A stretch of 64,000 nt of DNA from Massilia sp. IC2-278 (GCF_020708045.1 NZ_JAJFES010000011.1:1-64000), one strand, 5' to 3'. Numbered from the stretch's first letter, positions 17,297-25,955 are shown. Translations and numbers: made by a program. The notes: generated by a model from the sequence alone, not told the origin.

Positions 17297-17340
17297 CCGC
17301 GTGGGCACGGAGTGCCTAGCGCGGCCCGGCCCACCCTACG
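17297..17340 (-). repeat. REP hairpin, expanded-loop variant
   Basis: On the minus strand it starts CGTAGGGTGGGCC and ends GTGCCCACGCGG, with extra GC-rich sequence in the loop, much like the copy at 5087-5129. Together with 17103-17155 it fills most of the gap after paralogue 2. Confidence 0.55.
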
Positions 17341-17356
17341 ATTGGCGCCCCGGGTT

Positions 17357-17596
17357 TTAACCCGCGCTGCCTTTGCGCATCTGCGCCTTCTCCGCCGCCG
17401 TCGGCCGCTTCCCGACCACATACACCGTGTACATCGGCTGGCGCGGGTCGATCGGCAGCGCCATCTCGCCTTCGACCGCGGCATTCGCTACCGGCGCGGG
17501 CGCCGCGCGTTCGGCCGGGCCGCTCAGGCAGGCCACCAGGCCCAGTACTAGGAATGCCCCGAAAATCCACACTTCCACGTTGCGACCGATCCCCAT
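17357..17596 (-). CDS. Small single-span membrane protein, unknown function
   Basis: The product has 79 residues with one membrane segment (about 9-27, WIFGAFLVLGLVACL) and a short polar tail that includes DPRQPMYTVYVVGKR. The ATG at 17596 is preceded by GGAGAAG, which decides the start against a longer frame beginning at 17638. It is next to a REP copy and convergent with paralogue 2. I do not recognise a family; the consistent start site and membrane segment support a real gene. Confidence 0.6.
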   Translation of the reverse strand: MGIGRNVEVWIFGAFLVLGLVACLSGPAERAAPAPVANAAVEGEMALPIDPRQPMYTVYVVGKRPTAAEKAQMRKGSAG

Positions 17597-17781
17597 GATC
17601 TTCTCCTCGACCCGGCCACCGGCGGCCGGTCTCGTCATGGTGCCGGGCTGGCGCTGCGTCGCTATTGCAACAGATCAAACGATTTCGTTCCTTGTGGAAA
17701 CATTCCGACATGCAGGAGGCGACGCGGCAGGGACAAGCCGCGTAGAATACCGCCTCGTCAGAAAGAATTGGAAAGCACAGC

Positions 17782-18729
17782 ATGTCGATACAATGGTTCC
17801 CGGGCCACATGAACTCCGCCAAGAAGCAGGCGGAGGAGCAGATGGAAAACATCGATCTCGTGATCGAGGTGCTCGACGCACGCCTGCCCGAAGCGAGCTG
17901 CAACCCGCTGGTCGACAAGATGCGCAAGTTCCGCCAGCGTCCCGTCCTGAAGATCCTGAACAAGATCGACCTGGCCGATCCGGTGGCCACCGCCGCCTGG
18001 AAAGCCTATTACGATGCCCAGGACGGCGTGACCGCCTATCCGATGACGACCAAGAAGCCGCTCGACGTGGCGCGCATCCCGCAACTGGCGCTGTCGCTGG
18101 CGCCGCACCGCGGCGTACCGACCAAACCGCTGCGCATCATGATCATGGGGATTCCTAACGTCGGCAAGTCGACGCTGATGAACGCGCTGTTGAAAAAGCG
18201 CGTGGCCAAGGTCGGCGACGAGCCGGCGGTGACCAAGACCCAGCAAAAGCTGTACCTCGACAAGCACACGGTGCTGGTCGACACCCCGGGCCTGATGTGG
18301 CCGAAGATCGAGATGGACAGCGACGGCATGATGCTGGCCGCCAGCCACGCGATCGGCACCAATGCGCTGATCGAGGAGGAGGTCGCCTTCTTCCTGGGCG
18401 ACCTGCTGCTGGAGCGTTACCCGCAGCTGCTCACCGCGCGCTACGGCTTCAAGACCGAGGGCATGGACGGCATCGCGGTGGTGGAAAACGTCGCGGCGCG
18501 CCGTGGTTTCCGCGTGCGCGGCGGCGAGTTCGACGTCGAAAAGGCGGCGCACGTGCTGCTGCACGACTACCGCAGCGGCGCCCTGGGCCGCATTAGCCTG
18601 GAAACCCCGGAAACCCGCGCCGCCCGCATCGCCGCCCATGAAATCGCCATGGCCGAAAAGGCGCGCATCGCCGCCGAAAAGGCCGCCGCCAAGGCCGAAG
18701 AAGCCGCCCGCGGCAAGCGCGGCACGTAA
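17782..18729 (+). CDS. ylqF: Ribosome biogenesis GTPase YlqF (RbgA)
   Basis: The product has 315 residues and is a circularly permuted GTPase: G4 NKID (60-63) comes before G1 GIPNVGKST (123-131) and G3 DTPG (167-170). The opening MSIQWFPGHMNSAKKQ is the YlqF signature. The family helps late assembly of the 50S subunit. A Lys/Ala-rich C-terminal tail extends the usual length slightly. The ATG at 17782 begins the conserved start of the family. A GC hairpin and a REP copy follow the stop. Confidence 0.93.
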   Translation: MSIQWFPGHMNSAKKQAEEQMENIDLVIEVLDARLPEASCNPLVDKMRKFRQRPVLKILNKIDLADPVATAAWKAYYDAQDGVTAYPMTTKKPLDVARIPQLALSLAPHRGVPTKPLRIMIMGIPNVGKSTLMNALLKKRVAKVGDEPAVTKTQQKLYLDKHTVLVDTPGLMWPKIEMDSDGMMLAASHAIGTNALIEEEVAFFLGDLLLERYPQLLTARYGFKTEGMDGIAVVENVAARRGFRVRGGEFDVEKAAHVLLHDYRSGALGRISLETPETRAARIAAHEIAMAEKARIAAEKAAAKAEEAARGKRGT

Positions 18730-18733
18730 GTCT

Positions 18734-18757
18734 CGACGCCGGCATTCCACCGGCGTC
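18734..18757 (+). terminator. Hairpin after ylqF, no U tract
   Basis: GACGCCGG pairs perfectly with CCGGCGTC around an 8-base loop. The lack of a following U run makes a Rho-independent role uncertain. Confidence 0.35.
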
Positions 18758-18778
18758 ACCGCAGTCCGTGACTTAAAT

Positions 18779-18807
18779 CGTAGGGTGGGCACTCTGTGCC
18801 CACGCGG
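18779..18807 (+). repeat. GTAG-type REP hairpin, solitary
   Basis: CGTAGGGTGGGCACTCTGTG followed by CCCACGCGG. One of two copies without a nearby inverted partner. The flank GCGGAAGCATGC matches the flank of the copy at 24937. Confidence 0.75.
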
Positions 18808-18881
18808 AAGCATGCGTCGCGGCTGCGGTTTTCCCTATCGTATCGGTGGCATACCGCTATGGCGTCCAAGTGATCAGCCAC

Positions 18882-19697
18882 CTACGCTTCCACCTCCCCA
18901 AACCTGAAACTCGACACCGCCAGGCTGCCAAAGAACGCATCCTCGTGATACACGTTCTCAGCCCGTTCCTGCTCCGCCGCCCCCAGCGCCACCATCAACG
19001 GAATCAAATGCTCCTCCCTCGGATGCGCCGCCCTGGCTGACGGCGCCTCATCCCAGCGCAGCAGCGCCGCCGTCCGCTCGGCCGGCGCCAGGTCCAGCAA
19101 GGTCCGGTTCAGCCACCCATCGAACCCGTGCGACGCCTCGCGCCCGCTCGCCCCGAACTGGCGTAGGTTATGGAAGGACAGCCCGCTGCCGATGATCAGC
19201 ACCCCTTCGTCGCGCAGCGGCGCCAGCGCGCGCCCGGCCCCGACGTGGGCCAGCGGATCGAGATCGCGCCGCAGCGACAGCTGCACCACCGGCATGTCGG
19301 CCTGCGGATACACCGGATACAGCATCGAGAAGGTGCCGTGGTCGAAGCCGCGTTCGGCGTCCAGCGCGGCCGGGTGGCCGGCTTCGTTCAGCAGGGCCGC
19401 CACGCGCGCCGCCAGCTGCGGGTCGCCCGGGGCGGGGTAGCTTACCTGGTAGGTATGCGGCGGGAAGCCGCCGTAGTCGTAGATCATGCCAGGTGCGTTC
19501 GATGACGAGACCATGAAGCGTGGTGCTTCCCAGTGGCTGGTCACCACCAGCACGGCCTTCGGACGCACCTTCAACTGGCGCGGGATGTCGACCAGGGAGG
19601 CTTCCAGCTTGTCGTAGGCGTTGCCGAATTCCTTTTTCAGCCAGGGCCAGGGGCCGCCGCCGTGGGAGACGAAATAGGTGGGCAGGCGGGTGGGCAT
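18882..19697 (-). CDS. ygiD: DODA-type extradiol ring-cleavage dioxygenase
   Basis: The product has 271 residues of the LigB/DODA superfamily. The conserved histidines are all visible: His12 in SHGGG, His55 in TSHWE, His120 in GFDHGTF, His176 in LSFHN, and His225/His230 in HPREEHLIPL. E. coli YgiD can cleave L-DOPA 4,5; plant relatives make betalamic acid. The physiological substrate in this organism is unknown. It is monocistronic, with REP copies on both sides and convergent with ylqF. The ATG at 19695-19697 (minus) has GGAG upstream. Confidence 0.9.
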   Translation of the reverse strand: MPTRLPTYFVSHGGGPWPWLKKEFGNAYDKLEASLVDIPRQLKVRPKAVLVVTSHWEAPRFMVSSSNAPGMIYDYGGFPPHTYQVSYPAPGDPQLAARVAALLNEAGHPAALDAERGFDHGTFSMLYPVYPQADMPVVQLSLRRDLDPLAHVGAGRALAPLRDEGVLIIGSGLSFHNLRQFGASGREASHGFDGWLNRTLLDLAPAERTAALLRWDEAPSARAAHPREEHLIPLMVALGAAEQERAENVYHEDAFFGSLAVSSFRFGEVEA

Positions 19698-19790
19698 GGC
19701 GGAACTCCTTCATGTGGCGACAGAGTTTGATGGTAGCCGATCCGGCGTGCGGGCGTTGCCAGTGGAGGCGCCGATGATCATGCGATGAGA

Positions 19791-19817
19791 CCGCGTGGGC
19801 ACAGGTGCCCACCCTAC
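19791..19817 (-). repeat. GTAG-type REP hairpin
   Basis: Canonical arms; on the minus strand GTAGGGTGGGCAC, loop, GTGCCCACGCGG. Back-to-back with 19860-19886. Confidence 0.75.
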
Positions 19818-19859
19818 AAAAGCATCGCTGACGCAGACGACACCGCAAAAATGGGTTTT

Positions 19860-19886
19860 GTAGGGTGGACACCTGTGTCCACGCGG
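19860..19886 (+). repeat. GTAG-type REP hairpin (GTGGACA variant)
   Basis: GTAGGGTGGACA, loop, TGTCCACGCGG. Same variant as at 2987-3013. It lies just upstream of the B12 riboswitch promoter. Confidence 0.75.
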
Positions 19887-19950
19887 TGTCACCATTCGCA
19901 CCAACGCGGCGCGATAACAATCACGAAACGCTGCGATCCCTTGCCCGTTA

Positions 19951-19956
19951 TATAAT
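19951..19956 (+). promoter_or_regulatory. -10 box of the cobalamin-riboswitch transcript
   Basis: A perfect TATAAT lies about 10 bases before the first conserved riboswitch bases. No good -35 box is visible at 16-18 bp, so an activator or an extended element may help. Confidence 0.5.
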
Positions 19957-19963
19957 CCGCCCC

Positions 19964-20165
19964 GTTCTGGTGCCCGCGCGCGCAATCCGCGTGCGCAGTT
20001 AAACGGGAAACACGATGCTCCTGCGCCCCCGGCGCACGGCCCAGGTGTGCTGCCCCCGCAACGGTAAACAAGCGTCGCCCCGGCGACAGGCCGCCTCGAA
20101 CACCACTGTGCACGGCGCAGGAAGGTGAGGCGGTCCGACTTGCTAGCCCGGATACCGGCCAGGAC
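19964..20165 (+). ncRNA. Cobalamin (AdoCbl-type) riboswitch
   Basis: The conserved elements appear in order: GGTGC (19969-19973), AAACGGGAA (20001-20009), GCTGCCCCCGCAACGG (20049-20064), a GAAGGTGAGG segment (20121-20130), and the B12-box-like AGCCCGGATACCGGCC (20145-20160). It precedes the TonB receptor gene and so should repress btuBCDF expression when cobalamin is plentiful. Strong hairpins at 20170-20223 lie between it and the start codon. Confidence 0.93.
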
Positions 20166-20169
20166 AGGT

Positions 20170-20223
20170 GGACATTCCCAGGGAATGTCCGTTGAATCCG
20201 GCCTGCGGGGACGCAGGCCGGAT
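20170..20223 (+). promoter_or_regulatory. Two strong hairpins between riboswitch and btuB start
   Basis: The first is GGACATTCCC / GGGAATGTCC (20170-20190). The second is a perfect 12-bp stem, ATCCGGCCTGCG / CGCAGGCCGGAT, with loop GGGA (20196-20223). No U tract follows, so these are more likely part of a translational switch around the ribosome entry site than a terminator. Confidence 0.5.
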
Positions 20224-20247
20224 GCACACTTATCGAATAACGACATC

Positions 20248-22194
20248 ATGACTTTTGCTGTTCCGACCAGCGCGCCGGCGATCAAGCCGCTCGTGCTTGC
20301 CTGTGCCTTTTCCCTGTTCGCCAATGCCGCCAGCGCCGAGCAGGCCATCGCCACCGTCAACGTCACCGGCGCCCGCTTCGCCAGCGACGCGGCCCTGATG
20401 CCGATCGGCGCCACCGTGATCACCGCCGACGACATCCGCCGCGCCGGCGCCAACGACGTGAACGCCGCGATCCGCAAGATCGGCGGCGTGTTCGGCCGCC
20501 AGAGCCTGGACGGCTCGCCCGACTTCGGCCTCGACCTGCGCGGCTTCGGCTCGAACAGCAGCCAGAACATGGTGATCCTGGTCGACGGCGTGCGCCTCAA
20601 CGAGAACGAACTGGCCGGCCCGATCCTGTCCTCGATCCCGGTCGACACCGTCGAGCGCATCGAGATCACGCGCGGCGGCAGCAGCGTGCTGTACGGCGAA
20701 GGCGCCACCGGCGGCGTCATCAACATCATCACCAAACGCGGCGCCGACGACGGCTACCACGGCTCGCTGAGCCTGGAAGGCGGCCGCTTCGACCAGTACG
20801 ATGCGCGCGCTTCGGTACGCCACGGCGAAGGCCCGCTGTCGTTCGACCTGGCCGCCGACAAGCAGGGGACCGACAACTACCGCAATAACAACGCCTTCCG
20901 CCAGAAGAGCATCAGCGGCGGCTTCCAGTGGGCCGACGACGGTTCGCGCCTCGGCCTGCGCGTGGAAAGCGCGCGCCAGCACGGCCGCCTGCCGGGTTCG
21001 CTGACCCAGGAAGAGTTCGACGCCAACCCGCGCCAGACCAACACCCCGAACGACTTCGGCTCGCTCGACAGCGACCGCGTCACCCTGTTCGGCGAACACC
21101 GCATCGGCAGCGTCGAACTGGCGGCCGAACTGTCGCACCGCGAACGCGAAGTGAAATCGGCCTACGACTTCGGCAACGGCCTGTCCGAGTCCACTTACCA
21201 CAGCCGCCAGACCCAGTTCTCGCCGCGCCTGCGCCAGATCAGCCGCCGCGACAGCATGCTGAACGAGTTCGTGGCCGGCGTCGACCTGACGCGCTGGGAG
21301 CGCAGCACCAGCTTCGGTTCGGAGTCGAGCCAGGACGCGAAGGCGATCTACGTGCGCGACGAAATGCGCTTCGCCAGCGTCTACAACGCACGCCTGGCCG
21401 TCGGCGCCCGCCACGAGCGCTTCGACAAGGAAGACGATAGCGGTTTCGGAAGCCCGGAGAAGGGCGAGCAGTCGCAGAACGGCTGGAGCGTCGAGGGCAG
21501 CATCGACCCAATCGCCGGCATCACCGTGCATGCCAAGGCGGGCGAAAGCTACCGCATCCCGAACGCCGACGAGAACGGCTACCGTTCCTCCATCGGCCTG
21601 CTCGACGTGCAGACCTCGCGCGACCTGGAACTGGGCGTCACCGCCGGCAGCGATGCACGCCGCATCAGCGCGCGCGTGTTCCGTCACCGCCTGACGAACG
21701 AGATCTTCTTCGACCCGACCCTGAACGGCTTCGGCGCCAACACCAACCTCGACCCGACCCGCCGCCAGGGCACCGAAGTCGAAGGCCACCTGACGTTCGC
21801 ATCCGACTGGCGCGTGACCGGCCAGTGGCAACACGTGAAGGCGAAGTTCACCGATGGCCCGAACGCCGGCCGCGAAATGGTACTGGTGCCGAAGAACGTG
21901 CTGACCGCGCGCCTGGCATGGATGCCAAGCACCGGCCAGACCGCCGACATCGGCGCCCAGTACGTGTCGAGCCAGCGCTACGGCAACGACTTCGGCAACA
22001 CCTGCAACGCGCGCATTCCGTCGTACACGACGATCGACGCCCGCTTTGCGCAGAAGGTTGGTAACTGGGAGTTCGCGGTGAATGGCCTGAACCTGGCCGA
22101 CCGCCAGTACTACAGCAACGCCTTCGGCTGCCGCAGCGGCATCTACCCGAGCGACGGCCGCCAGCTGAAGCTCTCGGCGCGCTACGACTTCTGA
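20248..22194 (+). CDS. btuB: TonB-dependent cobalamin receptor
   Basis: The product has 648 residues. A signal peptide ends near residue 30 (ASA), a TonB-box-like strand ATVNVTG follows, then a plug domain (LDLRGFGSN, DGVRLNE, IEITRGGSSVLYGEGATGG) and a long beta-barrel ending in Phe. The ATG at 20248 lies after the riboswitch hairpins; an open frame upstream runs through the riboswitch and is rejected. Riboswitch control and the following btuC, btuD and btuF genes identify the ligand as a corrinoid. TonB-ExbB-ExbD energise this step; exbB and exbD genes of the right type lie at 36 kb. Confidence 0.93.
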   Translation: MTFAVPTSAPAIKPLVLACAFSLFANAASAEQAIATVNVTGARFASDAALMPIGATVITADDIRRAGANDVNAAIRKIGGVFGRQSLDGSPDFGLDLRGFGSNSSQNMVILVDGVRLNENELAGPILSSIPVDTVERIEITRGGSSVLYGEGATGGVINIITKRGADDGYHGSLSLEGGRFDQYDARASVRHGEGPLSFDLAADKQGTDNYRNNNAFRQKSISGGFQWADDGSRLGLRVESARQHGRLPGSLTQEEFDANPRQTNTPNDFGSLDSDRVTLFGEHRIGSVELAAELSHREREVKSAYDFGNGLSESTYHSRQTQFSPRLRQISRRDSMLNEFVAGVDLTRWERSTSFGSESSQDAKAIYVRDEMRFASVYNARLAVGARHERFDKEDDSGFGSPEKGEQSQNGWSVEGSIDPIAGITVHAKAGESYRIPNADENGYRSSIGLLDVQTSRDLELGVTAGSDARRISARVFRHRLTNEIFFDPTLNGFGANTNLDPTRRQGTEVEGHLTFASDWRVTGQWQHVKAKFTDGPNAGREMVLVPKNVLTARLAWMPSTGQTADIGAQYVSSQRYGNDFGNTCNARIPSYTTIDARFAQKVGNWEFAVNGLNLADRQYYSNAFGCRSGIYPSDGRQLKLSARYDF

Positions 22195-22206
22195 TGTCGT
22201 AAGCGG

Positions 22207-23244
22207 ATGAGCGTCCTGCCGGCAGCGTCGAGGACCCGCCAGCGTGCCATCGTGGGGGTGCTGCTTGCGCTCGCGCTGCTGGTGTTGATTGCCGCCGGCC
22301 TGGCCGGCTCGGTGCCGGTGCCGCTCGTCGATGTGCCGCAGGCCTTGAGCAGCCTGGTTGTGGGAGACCCAAGCGGCATGTCCGCCACCTTGCTCGACCT
22401 GCGCCTGGGCCGTGCCAGCGCCGCCTTTGTCACCGGCGCCGCGCTGGCGCTGGCCGGCGTCATGATGCAGGCCCTGGTGCGCAATCCGCTGGCCGACCCT
22501 TATGTGCTGGGCGTCTCGGCCGGCGCCGCCGTCGGCGCCCTGGCCGCGCTGCTGTTCGGCGCGGCTCTGTGGATCGTCGATCTCGGCGCGCTCGCGGGCG
22601 CGGTCGGGATCTCCTTGCTTCTGTATCTGCTGGCCCGGCGTGACCTGGGCGGCGGGCGCGGGGCGGTGCGCACCGGCGAGTCCGGCGTGCTGCTGCTCAC
22701 CGGCGTGGTGCTGGCCTCGGCCTGCATGGCGCTGGTCACCCTGATGCTGTCGGTGGCGCCCGAATCGCGCTTGCGCGGCATGGTGTTCTGGATGATCGGC
22801 GATCTGGCAGGGTCCAGCTGGCGCCTGCTGCCCTGGCTCGTGCTGGCGGCCGCCGTGCTGCTGGCCTTGCGCCGCGCACGATCGCTGAACGTGATGGCCC
22901 TGCATGCCGACGCCGCCGTGGCGCTCGGCGTCGACGTCGCCGCCCAGCGCCGTTTTCTGTTCCTGTGTTCGGGCCTGCTGACCGCCTGCGCCGTCACCAC
23001 CGGCGGCAGCATCGGCTTCGTCGGCCTGGTGGTGCCGCATGCCTGCCGTTATGCCTTCGGCCCCGACCACCGAATTTTGCTGCCCGCTGCCACACTGGTG
23101 GGCGGTAGTTTCCTTGTTCTCGCCGACACGCTGGCGCGCACGGTACTCGCGCCGCAGCAGCTGCCGGTGGGCGTGCTGACCTCGCTGATCGGCGTGCCCG
23201 TGTTCCTGTTCCAGCTTCACCAACTTCACCTGCGCCGCCGATGA
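22207..23244 (+). CDS. btuC: Vitamin B12 ABC transporter permease
   Basis: The product has 345 residues in the FecCD permease family with about ten membrane segments; the conserved GxxxQxxxRNPLADPYVLG region is visible near residue 85. It forms the inner-membrane channel for corrinoid uptake. It starts 12 bp after btuB and overlaps btuD by 4 bases (ATGA), giving a btuB-C-D-F transcript under the riboswitch. Confidence 0.93.
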   Translation: MSVLPAASRTRQRAIVGVLLALALLVLIAAGLAGSVPVPLVDVPQALSSLVVGDPSGMSATLLDLRLGRASAAFVTGAALALAGVMMQALVRNPLADPYVLGVSAGAAVGALAALLFGAALWIVDLGALAGAVGISLLLYLLARRDLGGGRGAVRTGESGVLLLTGVVLASACMALVTLMLSVAPESRLRGMVFWMIGDLAGSSWRLLPWLVLAAAVLLALRRARSLNVMALHADAAVALGVDVAAQRRFLFLCSGLLTACAVTTGGSIGFVGLVVPHACRYAFGPDHRILLPAATLVGGSFLVLADTLARTVLAPQQLPVGVLTSLIGVPVFLFQLHQLHLRRR

Positions 23245-24068
23245 CTCTGCCGATGACTCCGCCGATGATTTCCACCCAAGACCTGACCCTGCGCGTCGAT
23301 GGGCGCCTGCTCGTCGAGCGCCTGGACTGGCGCGTGCACGCCGGCGAGAGCTGGTGCGTGATCGGCCCGAACGGCGCCGGCAAGAGCACGCTGCTGCGCA
23401 CCGTGGCCGGCCTGCGCGCGCCCGACGGCGGCAGCGTGGCGCTGGCCGGCAAGCCGGTCGGCGACTGGGCCTTGCCGGCGCTGGCGCGCGAACGCGCCTA
23501 CCTCGCGCAGTCGCGCGGCGACGCCTTTGCCTACCGCGTCATCGAAACCGTGCTGATGGCGCGTCACCCCTATCACGCCGACCGCTACTGGGAAGGCAGC
23601 GACGACCACGCCGCCGCCGAGGCGGCGCTGCGCACGCTCGACGTGGCGCACCTGGCCGAGCGCGACGTGCGCACCCTGTCCGGCGGCGAGCGCCAGCGCG
23701 TGGCGATTGCCGCGCTGCTGGCCCAGGACACGCCGCTGCTGCTGCTCGACGAGCCGGCAAATGCCCTCGACCTGGCGCACCAGGTGGCCGTGACCGACCT
23801 GATGGCGCGCCTGTGCCGCGAGGACAGGGCGGTGGTCAGCGTCGGCCACGATTTGAACTTGGCCTGGAGCGGCGCCACCCATGCGCTGCTCCTGAATGGC
23901 GACGGCAGCTGGCACGCCGGCGCCACCCGCGACGTGATGCGCCCGGAGCTGCTGAGCGCCTGCCTGGGCCATCCGATCGCGGCGATCGCCCACGGCGCGC
24001 GCACCGTGTTCCTGCCGGATGCGCCGGCGGCCGTCACCAATCTCGCACCTGTCAGGAATACCCAATGA
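23241..24068 (+). CDS. btuD: Vitamin B12 ABC transporter ATPase
   Basis: The product has 275 residues: Walker A GPNGAGKST (42-50), signature LSGGERQR, Walker B LLLLDEPANALD and a switch His in VGHDLN. It powers BtuC. The start at 23241 overlaps the btuC stop; in-frame ATGs at 23253 and 23265 could also serve, as the first eight residues are not conserved. It overlaps btuF by 4 bases. Confidence 0.93.
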   Translation: MTLPMTPPMISTQDLTLRVDGRLLVERLDWRVHAGESWCVIGPNGAGKSTLLRTVAGLRAPDGGSVALAGKPVGDWALPALARERAYLAQSRGDAFAYRVIETVLMARHPYHADRYWEGSDDHAAAEAALRTLDVAHLAERDVRTLSGGERQRVAIAALLAQDTPLLLLDEPANALDLAHQVAVTDLMARLCREDRAVVSVGHDLNLAWSGATHALLLNGDGSWHAGATRDVMRPELLSACLGHPIAAIAHGARTVFLPDAPAAVTNLAPVRNTQ

Positions 24069-24940
24069 AAGCATTGCTGCTCGCCCTGCTGCTGTTTTCC
24101 GCTTCGGCCGGGGCCGCCGTCAGCGTGGTCGACGATGCTGGCCAGCGCGTCACGCTGGCGCGTCCGGCCCAGCGCGTGATCTCGATGGCGCCGCACGTCA
24201 CCGAGCTGCTGTTCGCGGCCGGCGGCGGCGCGCGCATCGTCGGCGCCATGAACTACAGCGATTACCCGGCGGCCGCGCGCAACATCCCCCTGATCGGCTC
24301 GAACAGCCAGATCGACATCGAGCGCGTGATCGCGATGAAGCCGGATTTGCTGATCGTCTGGCAGAGCGGGAACACGGCGCGCCAGATCACCCAGCTGCAG
24401 GGACTCGGCATCCCGGTCTTTCACAGCGAGCCGCGCAGGCTCGACGAGGTGGCGACCAGCCTGCTGCGCCTGGGCCAGCTGCTCGGCACCGAGCCCGTCG
24501 CGCGCGCCGCGGCAAACGCCTATACGGCGAAGCTGGCGGCGCTGCGCGCCCGCTATGCGCAGCGCCCGCCGGTGACGGTGTTCTACCAGGCCTGGGACAG
24601 CCCCCTGTACACCCTGAACGGCGAGCAGATCGCCAGCGACGCCATCCGCGCCTGCGGCGGCCGGAATATCTTTGCCGAACTGAAGACGGTGGCGCCGCAG
24701 GTCGGCGTGGAAGCCGTGGTGCAGAAGGACCCCGAGGCCATCGTCGGCGGCAAGCTGTACACGCCGCAGGACCGCGGCCTGTCGATCTGGCAGCCCTACA
24801 AGGGCATGACCGCGGTGCGCCGCAACAACCTGTTCACGCTCGACGAGGAATTGCTGACCCGGCCGGGCCCGCGCGTGGTCGATGGCGCGGCCACGCTGTG
24901 CGCACGCCTCGATGAAGCCCGTGCACGGCGCACACGGTAG
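24065..24940 (+). CDS. btuF: Periplasmic cobalamin-binding protein
   Basis: The product has 291 residues with a signal peptide (about 1-19) and a class III periplasmic binding fold: RVISMAPHVTELLFAAG, GSNSQIDIERVIAMKPDLLI. It delivers corrinoid to BtuCD. Its ATG overlaps the btuD stop (ATGA). The TAG stop codon is the TAG of a REP element's GTAG, so the repeat inserted at, or created, the end of this gene. Confidence 0.92.
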   Translation: MKALLLALLLFSASAGAAVSVVDDAGQRVTLARPAQRVISMAPHVTELLFAAGGGARIVGAMNYSDYPAAARNIPLIGSNSQIDIERVIAMKPDLLIVWQSGNTARQITQLQGLGIPVFHSEPRRLDEVATSLLRLGQLLGTEPVARAAANAYTAKLAALRARYAQRPPVTVFYQAWDSPLYTLNGEQIASDAIRACGGRNIFAELKTVAPQVGVEAVVQKDPEAIVGGKLYTPQDRGLSIWQPYKGMTAVRRNNLFTLDEELLTRPGPRVVDGAATLCARLDEARARRTR

Positions 24941-24964
24941 GGTGGGCACCCCGTGCCCACGCGG
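24937..24964 (+). repeat. GTAG-type REP hairpin overlapping the btuF stop codon
   Basis: GTAGGGTGGGCACC, then CCGTGCCCACGCGG. The btuF TAG is at 24938-24940. Faces the copy at 25096-25123. Confidence 0.8.
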
Positions 24965-25289
24965 AAGCATGCACCGTGTTGGCACGGCTCCAGCTGCAAA
25001 ATCCGCCACGTGTCAGCGCCGCCAAATGATCATTCGAACACGTTTCGATATGCCAGCGTTCGTAGGTAAAATCGAGCCAACCATGCTCATCATTACGCGT
25101 GGGCACGGGGTGCCCACCATACGGTCATCGACGATGCCAGCAGATCCGGGGCCAGCAATGGCCCACATTCGCGCAGACGCTGCGTTACAGCCGTAAGCAA
25201 ATGCAAAAAATCGTGTCCGCCTTAGAGGGGAAGGCGAAAAAGTGGTAATCTCGCGGTCGTTTTCTTCAACTTCACACAGAAGGATTTTT
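24965..25289. other. Intergenic region between btuF and dsbA
   Basis: It contains the spacer and second half of an inverted REP pair, then the dsbA leader. The spacer shares AAGCATGCACCGTGTTGG-type sequence with other REP flanks and a CGATATGCCAGCGTT segment related to the spacers at 13.5 and 17.2 kb. No gene is seen. Confidence 0.55.
25096..25123 (-). repeat. GTAG-type REP hairpin
   Basis: On the minus strand CGTATGGTGGGCAC, loop, GTGCCCACGCG. Last copy before a gap of 17 kb without any REP element. Confidence 0.7.
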
Positions 25290-25955
25290 ATGCGCCGCTC
25301 CCTGCGTTTCGCCATCGTCGCTGCCAGCCTGGTTGCCAGCACTGCTTTCGCTTCGCCAACCAATCCGCAGAACGGCGTCGAATACACGACCCTGGCAACG
25401 CCGCAGCCGGTCCAGGCGACCGGCAAGAAGGTCGAAGTGGTGGAATTCTTCGCTTACCACTGCCCGGCTTGCTACGCGCTGGAACCTGGCCTGAACGAAT
25501 GGGTCAAAAAGCAGGGTGACAAGATCGTGCTGCGCCGTGTCCACCTGCCGTTCCAGGGTCCGGCCGATCCGGAAGCGCACCTGTTCCTGACCCTCGAAGC
25601 CATGGGCAAGCTGGCCGAATTCCATCCGAAGGTCCTGCACGCCGTGCACGTGCAGCGCGTGCGCCTGATGAAGGACGACCAGATCATCGACTGGGTGTCG
25701 AAGAACGGCATCGACCGCGCCAAGTTCCTCGAAACCTGGAACTCGTTCGGCGTGACCACCAAGCTGCGCCGCCTGCCGCAACTGGCCACCGCCTACCAGG
25801 TGAGCGGCACGCCGACCATCATCGTCGACGGCAAGTACCAGACCTCGCCGGGCCAGGTGTCGGAAAAGCTGAAGATCTCGGACCGTAACCAACTGATGCA
25901 GGCGAGCTTCCAGGTGCTGGACGCGCTTGTCGAGAAGGCAGCCAAGACGAAATGA
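25290..25955 (+). CDS. dsbA: Thiol:disulfide interchange protein DsbA
   Basis: The product has 221 residues with a signal peptide (about 1-22), a thioredoxin fold with an inserted helical domain, active site CPAC (Cys58, Cys61) and cis-proline Pro175 in GTPTIIVDG. It oxidises cysteines of exported proteins; the six-cysteine hydrolase-like proteins here are plausible clients. The ATG at 25290 follows AGAAGGA; an earlier in-frame start would precede the signal peptide. It overlaps the next gene by 4 bases. Confidence 0.93.
   Translation: MRRSLRFAIVAASLVASTAFASPTNPQNGVEYTTLATPQPVQATGKKVEVVEFFAYHCPACYALEPGLNEWVKKQGDKIVLRRVHLPFQGPADPEAHLFLTLEAMGKLAEFHPKVLHAVHVQRVRLMKDDQIIDWVSKNGIDRAKFLETWNSFGVTTKLRRLPQLATAYQVSGTPTIIVDGKYQTSPGQVSEKLKISDRNQLMQASFQVLDALVEKAAKTK

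Noticed and set aside
20125-20247. Upstream extension of the btuB frame
   Set aside because: It runs through the conserved B12 riboswitch and would place about 40 residues before an excellent signal peptide.
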